Assembly: GCF_900089455.2 (NCBI RefSeq)
Contig: NZ_LT907988.1
Location: forward strand, 2,852,001 to 2,916,000
Source of the DNA: Orrella dioscoreae
Lineage (GTDB): Bacteria; Pseudomonadota; Gammaproteobacteria; Burkholderiales; Burkholderiaceae_B
Length of the DNA: 64,000 nt
Reading direction: 5' to 3'
The translations under genes and the position numbers were made by a program. Below, in pieces: positions 35,483 to 44,205 of the stretch (position 1 is its first letter; each line of letters starts with the position of its first letter). The notes below the pieces were generated by a model, which worked only from the letters and a program-made list of their open reading frames with translations, made no database searches and had not been told where the DNA came from.

Positions 35483-37834
35483 GTGACACCCCGACTCCTT
35501 GCCCTTGCCCTCGCCCTGTCCACCCCGCTCGTGCTGGGCGCCTGCTCATCGTCCGACGATGATGCGCCCACCTCGCCGCCCGTCGAAGAACCCGGCGGCG
35601 CCCCCCCCCCCGCCGAACCCGCGACCCTACTGGACGAAGGCTTCGACGATGCCACCGGCGCCGCGCTGCCCGAAGGCTGGCGGCAGGTGACGGGACTGGT
35701 CAACGCCGCCTCGCAACAGGCAGGCAGCCTGGTCATCGATGGCCTGGCCAACGAATCGGTGGGCACCGCTGTCGCCCTGCCCGCCTCGCTGGCCACGCAG
35801 GGCAACTACCGCATCGACGTACGTTTCACGATCGACTCGGCCAAGAACACCAGCCGCTGGGTCGGCTTCCTGTACCGCACGTCGGACACGCCCAATCTCG
35901 AGCCCTACACGCAAATGGCGGTGCGCCAGAACGCCACGGCCGACAACGGCACCGAGCTTGCCCATCGCGCCGACGGCCAATGGAACGTGACGGACAAGGC
36001 GCCCTTCTCCGAGAACATCGATCCGGCCAAGACTTACACGGCGACCGTCGTCGTGCACGGCAACCGCGTGCGGCAGTACCTGGACGGCACGCTGCTGCAT
36101 GACGGCGAACTCGATGACACGCGCCCCGTGGGCGGCCTGGCCCTGCAGGCCACCGGCGCCGTGCTGCGCGTGGACCACGTCACCGTGAAGGCGCAGGAAG
36201 AGGCGCTGCCGCCGCTGGGCCAGATCTTCGCCGTGACCGAGCCCGAGACCGGCGCGTCGCTGGCCCCCACGCTGGTGGGCAGCGACCCCGCGCAGGCCGG
36301 CATCGCCAGCAACCAGATCATGACGCTGGATGCGAGCCTGAACCTGCATGCCGAAAATGGCGAGAGCCTGGGCACGCTGGCCGCCTTCCTCGACAAGCCT
36401 GGCCACGCCATCCCGGTGCTGCGCCTGGGCGACGCCGCCACCGCGAAAGCGCTCGTGCCTTTCGCCGACGCGCGCGGGCTCATCGACGCGACGCTGGTAT
36501 CGACGGACCCCGCGTTGCTGACCGAGGCGCGCGCGCTGCTGCCGCGCCTGCGCACCGCGCTGGACTTCACCCAAGCCGGCCTGGGCAACACCCGCAACGA
36601 ACTGCTGTCCATCGTGCACGCGACCAACCGTTCGGGCAGCAAGATCGCGCTGGTGCCGCCCGCGCTGCTGGACCGTGATGCCGTCGCCTACCTGCAGGAC
36701 ATGCTGATCACCGTGTGGGCCGCTGCCGTGGATGACGGCACGGCCGCGCGCGCGGCAACGGTGCTGGCCAGCGGCGTGAACGGCATCGTCACCGGCGAGG
36801 CGCAGACCTATGCCGACCTGCTGGGCAAGCTGCCCGACGGCACCCTGCTGCGCAAGCCGCGCATCGTCGGTCACCGCGGCATTCCCGGCCTGGAAGACGA
36901 GAACACCCTCGAAGGCGCCATCCGCGCCTATGACGAAGGCGCAGACACCATCGAGTCCGACATCCAGCTCAGCACCGATGGCACGCTGTACATCATGCAT
37001 GACGGCACGGTCGACCGCACCACCACCAGCACCGGCGAGTTCGAGGCCATGAGCGACGCGCAGATCCAGGCGCTGGTCACCAAGCCCAACGGCCGCGCCG
37101 TGCCTACGCTGGAAGCCTTCTTCAACGAGTTCAAGGGCAAGCCGGTCACGCATTTCGTCGAGATCAAGACCAACAAGCCCGAGGCCGTGGATGCGCTGCA
37201 TGCCCTGGTGGATGCACATGGCGTGCGCGACCAGCTGGTGGTCATCTCGTTCTCGCAATCGCAATTGAAGCGCCTGCGCGAACGGATGCCCGAAGTCTCG
37301 GCCGGCTTCCTGACCGGTGTCCCCACCGGCACGGACACCCAGCGCATCGTGCGCCAGATCCTGGCCAACACGCAGGCGCTGTCGTCCACCTTCAACCCCA
37401 GCTACAACAACCTCACGCCCGCCATCCTGGAAGCGGCCAAGCACCGCGGCACGACGTTCTGGCCGTGGACCTACCGCGACGAAGCCATTGCGCGCGCGCA
37501 CTATCGCGCCGGCACCTATGGCCTGACGACGGACGACGCGCAATGGTTCGGCGGCTATGCCGCCCGCGTGGACCTGCCCGCGCAGGCGACCGTGCCAGTG
37601 GGACAGCTGGCGCTGGCCGGCACGCTGCTGCGCCAGGACCGCAAGACCGAGCCGCTGAAGGCCACGCGCTATGTGGTGGTGGAAAGCACCGCCCCCTATG
37701 CCCAGGACGGCGATGGCAGCCTGACCTTCACGGGAACGGGCACGGCGACGGTGCTGGCCCTGCATACGCATGACCAGGGCGATGGACAGGGCTATACCCT
37801 GCTGTCCACGCCGGTGATGCTGACCGTGCAGTAA
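35483..37834 (+). CDS. Lipoprotein glycerophosphodiester phosphodiesterase
   Basis: A 783-residue lipoprotein. The signal peptide ends in a lipobox (LGAC, cysteine near residue 21), then an acidic, proline-rich linker. Residues about 50-225 look like a jelly-roll (LamG-like) domain; the GDPD domain occupies about 460-690 with IVGHRGIPGLEDENTLEGAIRAYDEGADTIESDIQLSTDGTLYIMHDGTVDRTT (HRG, E/D metal ligands, HD). It should release glycerol phosphate from phospholipid head-group diesters at the cell surface or periplasm. The start is GTG. An 11-C tract early in the gene (35601-35611) could cause phase-variable frameshifts. Confidence 0.85.
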   Translation: MTPRLLALALALSTPLVLGACSSSDDDAPTSPPVEEPGGAPPPAEPATLLDEGFDDATGAALPEGWRQVTGLVNAASQQAGSLVIDGLANESVGTAVALPASLATQGNYRIDVRFTIDSAKNTSRWVGFLYRTSDTPNLEPYTQMAVRQNATADNGTELAHRADGQWNVTDKAPFSENIDPAKTYTATVVVHGNRVRQYLDGTLLHDGELDDTRPVGGLALQATGAVLRVDHVTVKAQEEALPPLGQIFAVTEPETGASLAPTLVGSDPAQAGIASNQIMTLDASLNLHAENGESLGTLAAFLDKPGHAIPVLRLGDAATAKALVPFADARGLIDATLVSTDPALLTEARALLPRLRTALDFTQAGLGNTRNELLSIVHATNRSGSKIALVPPALLDRDAVAYLQDMLITVWAAAVDDGTAARAATVLASGVNGIVTGEAQTYADLLGKLPDGTLLRKPRIVGHRGIPGLEDENTLEGAIRAYDEGADTIESDIQLSTDGTLYIMHDGTVDRTTTSTGEFEAMSDAQIQALVTKPNGRAVPTLEAFFNEFKGKPVTHFVEIKTNKPEAVDALHALVDAHGVRDQLVVISFSQSQLKRLRERMPEVSAGFLTGVPTGTDTQRIVRQILANTQALSSTFNPSYNNLTPAILEAAKHRGTTFWPWTYRDEAIARAHYRAGTYGLTTDDAQWFGGYAARVDLPAQATVPVGQLALAGTLLRQDRKTEPLKATRYVVVESTAPYAQDGDGSLTFTGTGTATVLALHTHDQGDGQGYTLLSTPVMLTVQ
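35601..35611 (+). repeat. Homopolymeric C11 tract in coding sequence
   Basis: Eleven consecutive cytosines encode the PPP of the linker just after the lipobox, about 118 bases into the gene. Gain or loss of one base would frameshift nearly the whole protein. Poly-C tracts of this size are the classical slipped-strand switches of Bordetella. Confidence 0.8.
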
Positions 37835-37847
37835 GGCGGCACAGGAC

Positions 37848-37866
37848 GGGCTGGCCCCGCCAGCCC
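37848..37866 (+). terminator. Hairpin after the phosphodiesterase gene
   Basis: GGGCTGGC-CCC-GCCAGCCC makes an eight-pair stem 13 bases after the stop codon. The tail is ATCTTC rather than a pure T-run, so it is a moderate terminator. Confidence 0.5.
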
Positions 37867-37897
37867 ATCTTCAGGGCGCGTCCCACCGCTGCCCCCA

Positions 37898-37937
37898 GGC
37901 CACATCATACTGTGTATTTATACAGTATGATGTGGCC
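37898..37937. promoter_or_regulatory. LexA (SOS) box inside a perfect palindrome
   Basis: TACTGT-GTATTTAT-ACAGTA (37908-37927) matches the E. coli LexA consensus at 18 of 20 positions. It is embedded in a perfect inverted repeat with 16-base arms (37898-37913 and 37922-37937). The right arm abuts the ATG at 37938, and TATGAT (37926-37931) sits where a -10 would place the start site near the ATG. So the message may be leaderless and LexA-repressed. Confidence 0.8.
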
Positions 37938-39143
37938 ATGGAATTGCAGACCAAGCTCGAGATCCTGGCTGACGCAGCCAAGTACGACGCCTCCTGCGCC
38001 AGCAGCGCGGCGCCCAAGCGCAGCTCGCGCGGCCGCGACGGCCTGGGCGCCAGCACGGGCGCCGGCATCTGCCACAGCTTCACGCCCGACGGGCGCTGCG
38101 TGTCGCTGCTGAAGATCCTGCTCACCAATTTCTGCCTCTACGACTGCCAATACTGCGTCAACCGCCGCTCCAGCAACGTGCCGCGCGCGCGCTTCGCCCC
38201 CACGGAAGTGGTGGACCTGACGCTGGACTTCTACCGCCGCAACTACATCGACGGCCTGTTCCTCAGTTCCGGCATCATCCGCAGCGCCGACTACACCATG
38301 GAGCAGCTGGTCGAAGTGGCGCGCGCCTTGCGCGAAGACCATCTGTTCCGCGGCTACATCCACCTGAAGACCATCCCTGACGCCGACCCGCGGCTCGTCA
38401 CGCTGGCCGGCCAGTATGCGGACCGCCTCAGCGTGAACATCGAGCTGCCCACCGACGGCGGCCTGCAACGGCTGGCGCCCGAGAAAAGCGTCCACACCAT
38501 CCGCCGCGCCATGGGGTCCATCCGACTGGCGCAGGAAGACGCGCGCGAGAATCGCAAGCCCAGCGCGCCCGCGGGCCAGAGCACGCAGATGATCGTGGGC
38601 GCCGACGACGCGGACGACCGCACCGTGCTGCAGACCGCCCAATCGCTGTATGGCGCCTATCACCTGAAGCGCGTCTATTACTCCGCCTTCAGCCCCATTC
38701 CCGACAGCCCGTCCGCCCTGCCCGCGAAGGCGCCCCCGCTGCTGCGCGAGCACAGGCTGTACCAGGCCGATTTCCTGTTGCGCGGTTACGGTTTTCGCGC
38801 CGAGGAACTGTTCCAGGACAGCGGCGCCCTGCCGCTGGACATCGACCCCAAGCACGCGTGGGCGCTGGCGCACCGCGACCAGTTCCCCGTCGACCTGAAT
38901 CGGGCCCCGCAGCACCTGATCTCGCGCGTGCCCGGCATCGGCATGCGCAACGCCACGCGCCTCGCCGAATTGCGCCGGCTGCGCGCCATCCGGTATCAGG
39001 ACCTCATCCGCCTGCGCTGCGCCATGGACAAGGTGAAGCCGTTCATCGTGGTGCAGGACTATCGGCCAGGGCTGGGCGAGGCATCCTCCGAGGCGCTGCG
39101 GCTGGCGCACACGCCCGCGCCACGGCAACTGTCGCTGCTGTGA
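37938..39143 (+). CDS. Putative DNA modification/repair radical SAM protein
   Basis: A 401-residue radical SAM protein. The cluster motif CLYDCQYC (CxxxCxxC) binds the [4Fe-4S] cluster, and the C-terminal HLISRVPGIGMRNATRLAELRRL is a helix-hairpin-helix of the kind that binds DNA. It belongs to the family always paired with the UdgX-type protein encoded next (the stop and start overlap as TGATG). Its reaction is unknown; a DNA lesion substrate is assumed. A GTG at 37932 would lie in the LexA palindrome, so ATG at 37938 is preferred. Confidence 0.88.
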   Translation: MELQTKLEILADAAKYDASCASSAAPKRSSRGRDGLGASTGAGICHSFTPDGRCVSLLKILLTNFCLYDCQYCVNRRSSNVPRARFAPTEVVDLTLDFYRRNYIDGLFLSSGIIRSADYTMEQLVEVARALREDHLFRGYIHLKTIPDADPRLVTLAGQYADRLSVNIELPTDGGLQRLAPEKSVHTIRRAMGSIRLAQEDARENRKPSAPAGQSTQMIVGADDADDRTVLQTAQSLYGAYHLKRVYYSAFSPIPDSPSALPAKAPPLLREHRLYQADFLLRGYGFRAEELFQDSGALPLDIDPKHAWALAHRDQFPVDLNRAPQHLISRVPGIGMRNATRLAELRRLRAIRYQDLIRLRCAMDKVKPFIVVQDYRPGLGEASSEALRLAHTPAPRQLSLL

Positions 39144-40612
39144 TGCCAACCGTCACGCCCGAGCTGGTGGTGGACGGCGGCTACCCACAGTGGCGGCGCC
39201 TGGCGCTGCAGGCACTGTCCCACCACTGGCCACCAGAAAGCCTGAACTGGGTCTCGCGCCTGCCCTCGGCGCCCGCCGCGCTGCAGCTTCCCCTGGACAC
39301 GCCCGCCGAAACCGCCGAAACCGCCGGCAGCGCCGCCATGCCCGCTTCCGTTCGCCCGCGCATCTCCAGGGATCTCGCCGCGCTGCTGCAGGACGCCGCC
39401 CTGTTCCGCTCGGCCGACCGCTGGGCGTTTCTCTACAAGGTGCTGTGGCGCTGGCAGCAAGGCGACCGCAGCGTGGCCTCGCCCGCCGACCAGGACGGCG
39501 CCCGCCTGGCCACCATGGCCAAGGCGGTGCGGCGGGCCAAGCACGACATGATCGCCTATGTGCGCTTCCGCAGCCGGGGCGCGGCCAGCCCGCCCGAATA
39601 CCTGGCGTGGTACGAACCCGAGCACGATGTCCTGCCCTATGCCGCCGGGCATTTCGCCGACCGCATGGGGAAATCCACGTGGTGCATCGGCACGCCGCAA
39701 GGCGCGGCGCTGTGGGATGGCCAGGCATTGCGGCTGACGGACACGCCAGCGGACGCGGCCGCGTGGCAGGCCGACACACGCGACGACGCCATCGAACCGC
39801 TCTGGCTCACGTACTACCAAAGCATCTTCAATCCCGCGCGCCTGAACACCACGGCGCTCGAACAGCGCATGCCCGTGCGCTTCTGGAAGGGCCTGCCCGA
39901 AGGCGAGCTGATTCCCCAAATGATCGCCGATGCCCGCAACGGCGCGCAGCGCACGGGCCAGGCCAGCGGCGTGGGCATCATGGCCGGCAAACCCATTGCC
40001 GTGGAGGCCCACATCGCCCAACCGCAACGGCCGGTCCCCACGTCGCTGGACCAATGCCGGCGCTGCGAACTCTGGCGCGACACCACGCAGGCGGTGCCCG
40101 GCAGCGGCCCGGCATCCGCGCGCATCGTCGTCATCGGCGAACAGCCCGGCGACCACGAAGACCTGGCGGGCCTGCCTTTCATCGGTCCTGCCGGACAGGT
40201 GCTGGACGAGGCCTTGCGCCGGGCGGGCGTTGCGCGCGACAGCCTCTATCTGACCAACGCCGTGAAGCACTTCAAGTGGGAACCGCGCGGCAAGCGGCGC
40301 CTGCACAAGACGCCCGCGCAACGCGAGGTCGAGGCCTGTGCGCACTGGCTGGATGCGGAACTGGCGCGTCTGCGGCCCGCTGTCGTCGTGACGCTGGGGG
40401 CAACCGCGCTGCGGGCGGTGCTGGGCAGGGATGCCGCCTTGAAAGACCACCTGGGCCAGGCCATCCCGCTCGAACAAGGCTGGCTGGTGGCCACCTGGCA
40501 TCCGTCCTATGCGCTGCGCAGCGGCGACGCCTCCGCGCACGAGGCTTGCGTGCGCGACATCGCGCATGCCCTGGGCCGGGCAGCCAGCCTGGCCCGGGAC
40601 GGCGGCGCATGA
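39143..40612 (+). CDS. UdgX family uracil-DNA binding protein with N-terminal DUF4130
   Basis: A 489-residue fusion. Residues about 1-280 form a DUF4130 domain; residues about 300-485 are a UDG fold with Fe-S cysteines (QCRRCELW; C305, C308), GEQPGDHEDLAGLPFIGPAG and WHPSYALR. The loop KRRLH (384-388) corresponds to the KRRIH loop of UdgX, whose histidine forms a covalent bond to the deoxyribose after uracil release. So it likely traps uracil in DNA. It overlaps the radical SAM gene by one base and shares its LexA control. Confidence 0.9.
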   Translation: MPTVTPELVVDGGYPQWRRLALQALSHHWPPESLNWVSRLPSAPAALQLPLDTPAETAETAGSAAMPASVRPRISRDLAALLQDAALFRSADRWAFLYKVLWRWQQGDRSVASPADQDGARLATMAKAVRRAKHDMIAYVRFRSRGAASPPEYLAWYEPEHDVLPYAAGHFADRMGKSTWCIGTPQGAALWDGQALRLTDTPADAAAWQADTRDDAIEPLWLTYYQSIFNPARLNTTALEQRMPVRFWKGLPEGELIPQMIADARNGAQRTGQASGVGIMAGKPIAVEAHIAQPQRPVPTSLDQCRRCELWRDTTQAVPGSGPASARIVVIGEQPGDHEDLAGLPFIGPAGQVLDEALRRAGVARDSLYLTNAVKHFKWEPRGKRRLHKTPAQREVEACAHWLDAELARLRPAVVVTLGATALRAVLGRDAALKDHLGQAIPLEQGWLVATWHPSYALRSGDASAHEACVRDIAHALGRAASLARDGGA

Positions 40613-40614
40613 AC

Positions 40615-41370
40615 TCAGATGTTCTGCCCGCCCGACACCTCGATGCGCTGCGCATTCACCCAACGATTGTCCTCTGACAACAGCCGCGCGATCATCGGCC
40701 CGATGTCATCCGGCAGGCCCACCCGGCCCAAGGCGGTCAGGGCCGCGAACTGGCGGTTCAGGTCCGCGTTGTCGCGCACCGCGCCGCCACCGAAATCGGT
40801 CTCGATGGCGCCCGGCGCCACCGTATTCACGGCAATGCCGCGTGCGCCCAGCTCCTTGGCCAGGTACACCGTCAGCATTTCCACCGCCGCCTTCACCGCC
40901 GCATAGGCGCCATAGCCCGGATACGACATGCGCGTCAGGCCCGAGGACAGGTTCACGATGCGTCCGCCATCGGCCAGCAGCGGCAGCAGCGTCTGGGTCA
41001 GGAAGAACACGCCCTTGAAGTGCACGTTCACCAGCGCGTCGAACTGCGCCTCGGTCGTATCCGCGATCAGGGCATAGTCGCCGTGGCCAGCGTTGTTGAC
41101 CAGGTGATCGAAGGTCTCGCGCCCCCAGGTCTGGCGCAGCGCCTCGCGCAGGCGTCCGGCGAAGGCGCCGAAGCTGGCGGCGTCGCCCGCATCCAGCTGG
41201 AAGGCCAGCGCCTGGCGGCCCGACTCCTGGATCTCGGCCACGACGGCATCGGCCTCGTCGCGGCGGCGCTGATAGGTGACGATCACGTCGCCGCCCTGGC
41301 GGGCGATGGCGAGGGCGGTATTGCGGCCCAGGCCGCGGCTGGCGCCGGTCACGATGGCGATCTTGCTCAT
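40615..41370 (-). CDS. SDR family oxidoreductase
   Basis: A 251-residue short-chain dehydrogenase. The cofactor motif is TGASRGLG, NNAG is present, and the catalytic Ser-Tyr-Lys is SSG...YGAYAAVKA. It ends only two bases from the convergent UdgX gene. It is divergent from an AraC-type regulator, which probably controls it. FabG-like SDRs act on carbonyl compounds with NADPH; the substrate is unknown. Confidence 0.9.
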   Translation of the reverse strand: MSKIAIVTGASRGLGRNTALAIARQGGDVIVTYQRRRDEADAVVAEIQESGRQALAFQLDAGDAASFGAFAGRLREALRQTWGRETFDHLVNNAGHGDYALIADTTEAQFDALVNVHFKGVFFLTQTLLPLLADGGRIVNLSSGLTRMSYPGYGAYAAVKAAVEMLTVYLAKELGARGIAVNTVAPGAIETDFGGGAVRDNADLNRQFAALTALGRVGLPDDIGPMIARLLSEDNRWVNAQRIEVSGGQNI

Positions 41371-41527
41371 GGGGGAACTCCTTTGCGTGTCGGGGGAGGG
41401 TCGGATTCAAGGACTGAATCGATGACAGGCATTCTGCGCACGCAGGCCGCTTGCGTCGCTGCCCGAAGCTCGGCGATCCTTGCCTATTCCTCCAAACCCG
41501 GCGCACACTGGCTGTCCTCGCCCTAGG

Positions 41528-42439
41528 ATGGCGGACATGAACACGACACGCTCGACCGACACCCTGCTGGCTACCGTGCAGCGTCACGCGGACATGCACG
41601 CCAACGACGAGGGACTGGCCCGCACGCCCATTCCTGGGCTGACCACCATCCGCGCCCATGCCCCATCCGAGCTGGCCCACGCCATTTCGCAGCCATTGCT
41701 TTGCCTGGTCCTGCAGGGCCGCAAGCAGGTCAGCATGGGCGCGCACACCGTCAGCTTCGGCGCCGGCGACTCATTGCTCATCACGGCCGACGTGCCGACC
41801 GTCAGCCAGATCACGCAGGCCCCCTATTGCTCCGTGGTGCTGGAACTGGACCCGTCCGTGATCGCCGAACTGGCCCCGCAGATGCAGGATGCCGTCGACG
41901 ACGACGCCCCGCCGGTGCGCAGCGCCCCCACCGACGCGGAAGTGGCCGATGCCGCCCTGCGGCTGATGCGCCTGCTGGACCACCCCGCCTCGATCCCGGT
42001 GCTGCACACCCAGCGCGTGCGCGAACTGCACTACTGGCTGCTGGCCGGCCGCCACGGCGCCGCCATCCGCCGCCTGGGCTGGCCCGCAGGCCACACGCGG
42101 CGCGTGGCGCGCGCGGTCGCCGTGCTGCGAACGGACTTCGCCCGCGCAATCACGGTGGAGGAACTGGCGGCGGCGGCCGACATGAGCCCCTCTTCCTTCC
42201 ACCAGCATTTCCGCCGGATCACCTCGCTGTCGCCGCTGCAATTCCAGAAACAGCTGCGCCTGATCGAGGCGCGCCGCTTGATGCAGGCCGAGGGCGTGGC
42301 AGCCAGCAGCGCGGCCTTCGCGGTGGGATATGAAAGCGCCTCGCAGTTCTCGCGGGAATTCAGGCGGATGTTCGGCGCCCCGCCCGCGCAGGACCGGGAT
42401 GCGGCAAAACGACGGGGCCAGGCGCCCGTCAATGCATGA
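41528..42439 (+). CDS. AraC family regulator (AraC_N type)
   Basis: A 303-residue regulator with an N-terminal cupin-like AraC_N domain (about 30-190; PLLCLVLQGRKQVSMGAHTVSFGAGDSLLITADVPTVSQI) and a C-terminal pair of helix-turn-helices (about 200-300; ITVEELAAAADMSPSSFHQHFRRITSLSPLQFQKQLRL). The start could also be 41537. It is divergent from the SDR gene, the usual layout for AraC/SDR pairs in this family. The effector is unknown. Confidence 0.88.
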   Translation: MADMNTTRSTDTLLATVQRHADMHANDEGLARTPIPGLTTIRAHAPSELAHAISQPLLCLVLQGRKQVSMGAHTVSFGAGDSLLITADVPTVSQITQAPYCSVVLELDPSVIAELAPQMQDAVDDDAPPVRSAPTDAEVADAALRLMRLLDHPASIPVLHTQRVRELHYWLLAGRHGAAIRRLGWPAGHTRRVARAVAVLRTDFARAITVEELAAAADMSPSSFHQHFRRITSLSPLQFQKQLRLIEARRLMQAEGVAASSAAFAVGYESASQFSREFRRMFGAPPAQDRDAAKRRGQAPVNA

Positions 42440-42509
42440 CTCGCGGCGTCAGGCAGATCGCGGCTTGCGGCAAGCCTTGCCCGCCTCTCGCCCTTATGCC
42501 TCTCGCTCT

Positions 42510-42526
42510 TATGTGACAAACACATA
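42510..42526. promoter_or_regulatory. Inverted repeat upstream of the encapsulin operon
   Basis: TATGTG-ACAAA-CACATA is a perfect six-base inverted repeat with a five-base spacer, 105 bases before the rhodanese ATG and in an AT-rich patch. It is a candidate operator for a sulfur-responsive regulator such as a CysB-type protein. The sequence alone cannot identify the factor. Confidence 0.45.
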
Positions 42527-42631
42527 TGCCCGTGGGTTCTTTCCTATCGACTACTTATTTGTTCACCATCCCGGCCTGCCGCCCTAGATTGACGAGTATC
42601 CAGAACAGGGTGTCGCCGCCCGGAGTCGTCC

Positions 42632-43105
42632 ATGAGCTATACAGTGCCCGAAGTCAGTCTGCCTGCCCTTCTCGAACAGGTCCGCAGCGATCACGCGCAT
42701 CTGCCCTACTCGGGCAGCGTCGAGCCGATACTCGCCTGGCAACTCGCGAAGGAAGGCCATGCCGTGCTGGTGGACGTGCGCACCGCCGAGGAACGCAAGT
42801 TCGTCGGGCATGTGCCGGACAGCCTGCACGTGCCCTGGGCGACCGGCACCAGCCTGACCCGCAACCCAAGATTCGTCCGTGAACTGGAAGCCAAGGTGGC
42901 CAAGGCAGGCGGCAAGGAAGCCGTGATCCTGCTGCTGTGCCGCAGCGGCAAACGCTCCCACCTGGCTGCCGAAGCCGCCGCAAAGGCGGGTTTTACCCAC
43001 GTCTTCAACGTGCAGGAAGGCTTCGAGGGAGAACTCGACGCCAACCAGCAACGCGGCCGCCAGGATGGCTGGCGCCTGCACGGCCTGCCCTGGGTGCAGG
43101 ACTGA
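42632..43105 (+). CDS. Rhodanese-like sulfurtransferase
   Basis: A 157-residue single-domain rhodanese. The active-site loop is CRSGKRS, with the cysteine in LLLCRSGKRSHLAAEAAAKAGFTHVFNVQEGFEGE, and the domain opens with VLVDVRTAEERKFVGHVPDSLHVPW. It moves sulfane sulfur between donors and acceptors. It is the first gene of the encapsulin operon, followed by serine acetyltransferase, shell and cysteine desulfurase genes, and GGAG precedes its ATG. It may act on sulfur loaded into or taken from the compartment. Confidence 0.88.
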   Translation: MSYTVPEVSLPALLEQVRSDHAHLPYSGSVEPILAWQLAKEGHAVLVDVRTAEERKFVGHVPDSLHVPWATGTSLTRNPRFVRELEAKVAKAGGKEAVILLLCRSGKRSHLAAEAAAKAGFTHVFNVQEGFEGELDANQQRGRQDGWRLHGLPWVQD

Positions 43106-43204
43106 CATCCGGGACGTCGTCCCGCCCTTTTCCCTACCGGTAGCCGGCCACGGAAACATCCCTCCGTGACCGCGCTCGTCCAGGTTTTCCGCATCCCGCT
43201 TGCC

Positions 43205-44149
43205 ATGGCCAACTTCGACATTGCCCCCATCGTCCACGCCCTGAATGACATCCGCAGCAATTGGCGTGATGCGCAGCATCGGGCTCGCCATCCAGACGCC
43301 CGGGAATTTCCCTCTCGCGACGCCCTGGCGCGAATCGCCGGCCAGCTCAAGGGAGCGCTGTTCCCCATGCGCCTGGGGCCGCAGGACATGCGCCACGAGA
43401 GCGAGAATTTCTATGTCGGCTACACCCTGAGCACCGCGCTGCAGGCCCTGCAGGAACAGGCGGCCCTGGAGCTGCGTTACGTGGCCCGGCGGGATGACCC
43501 CGATATCGCCCAGGTGGAACGCCAGGCACATGCCAGCGTGGCCGCGTTCGCAGCCGCGCTCCCGCGCCTGCGCGAGCTACTGGACAGCGACGTGCTGGCT
43601 GCCTACCAGGGCGATCCGGCGGCGCGCAGCGTGGACGAAGTCCTGCTGTGCTATCCCGGCGTCCTGGCGCTCATCCATCATCGCATCGCGCATCAGCTGT
43701 ACCAGGAAGGCCTGCCGCTACTGGCACGCATCGTGGCAGAACTCGCGCACAGCGAAACCGGTATCGACATCCACCCCGGTGCGACCATCGGCCCCGGCCT
43801 TTTCATCGACCACGGCACCGGCGTCGTCATCGGGGAAACCGCCCGCATCGGCCAGCGCGTGCGCATCTACCAAGCGGTGACGCTGGGTGCGAAGCGCTTT
43901 CCCGTGGGTGCGGATGGCGCCCTGGAGAAAGGATTGGCGCGCCATCCGACGGTCGAGGACGAGGTGGTCATCTACGCAGGCGCCACGATCCTTGGCCACA
44001 TCACGCTGGGACGAGGCGCCATCATCGGCGGCAACGTCTGGATCACCGAAGACGTGGCGCCCGGCACCACCATCACGCAAGCCTCCCTGCGCAGTACCCC
44101 GAAATCGACTGCCGAGCACGCCGCGCCAGCCACGCTGGCCTCGGCCTGA
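43205..44149 (+). CDS. Serine O-acetyltransferase (EpsC/CysE type)
   Basis: A 314-residue acetyltransferase: a helical N-terminal half and a left-handed beta-helix from about residue 200. GIDIHPGATIGPGLFIDHGTGVVIGETARIGQRVRIYQAVTLGAKRF is the CysE signature with catalytic His and Asp. It makes O-acetylserine for cysteine synthesis. A GTG at 43166 is an alternative start. It lies between the rhodanese and encapsulin genes, in the order seen for family 2A encapsulin operons, so it probably supplies cysteine precursors to the sulfur compartment. Confidence 0.88.
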   Translation: MANFDIAPIVHALNDIRSNWRDAQHRARHPDAREFPSRDALARIAGQLKGALFPMRLGPQDMRHESENFYVGYTLSTALQALQEQAALELRYVARRDDPDIAQVERQAHASVAAFAAALPRLRELLDSDVLAAYQGDPAARSVDEVLLCYPGVLALIHHRIAHQLYQEGLPLLARIVAELAHSETGIDIHPGATIGPGLFIDHGTGVVIGETARIGQRVRIYQAVTLGAKRFPVGADGALEKGLARHPTVEDEVVIYAGATILGHITLGRGAIIGGNVWITEDVAPGTTITQASLRSTPKSTAEHAAPATLASA

Positions 44150-44205
44150 CCTCCTTCCGGCCCGCCGCCTGACCTTCAACACAGTTCGTTCATTCGGAGA
44201 GAAAC

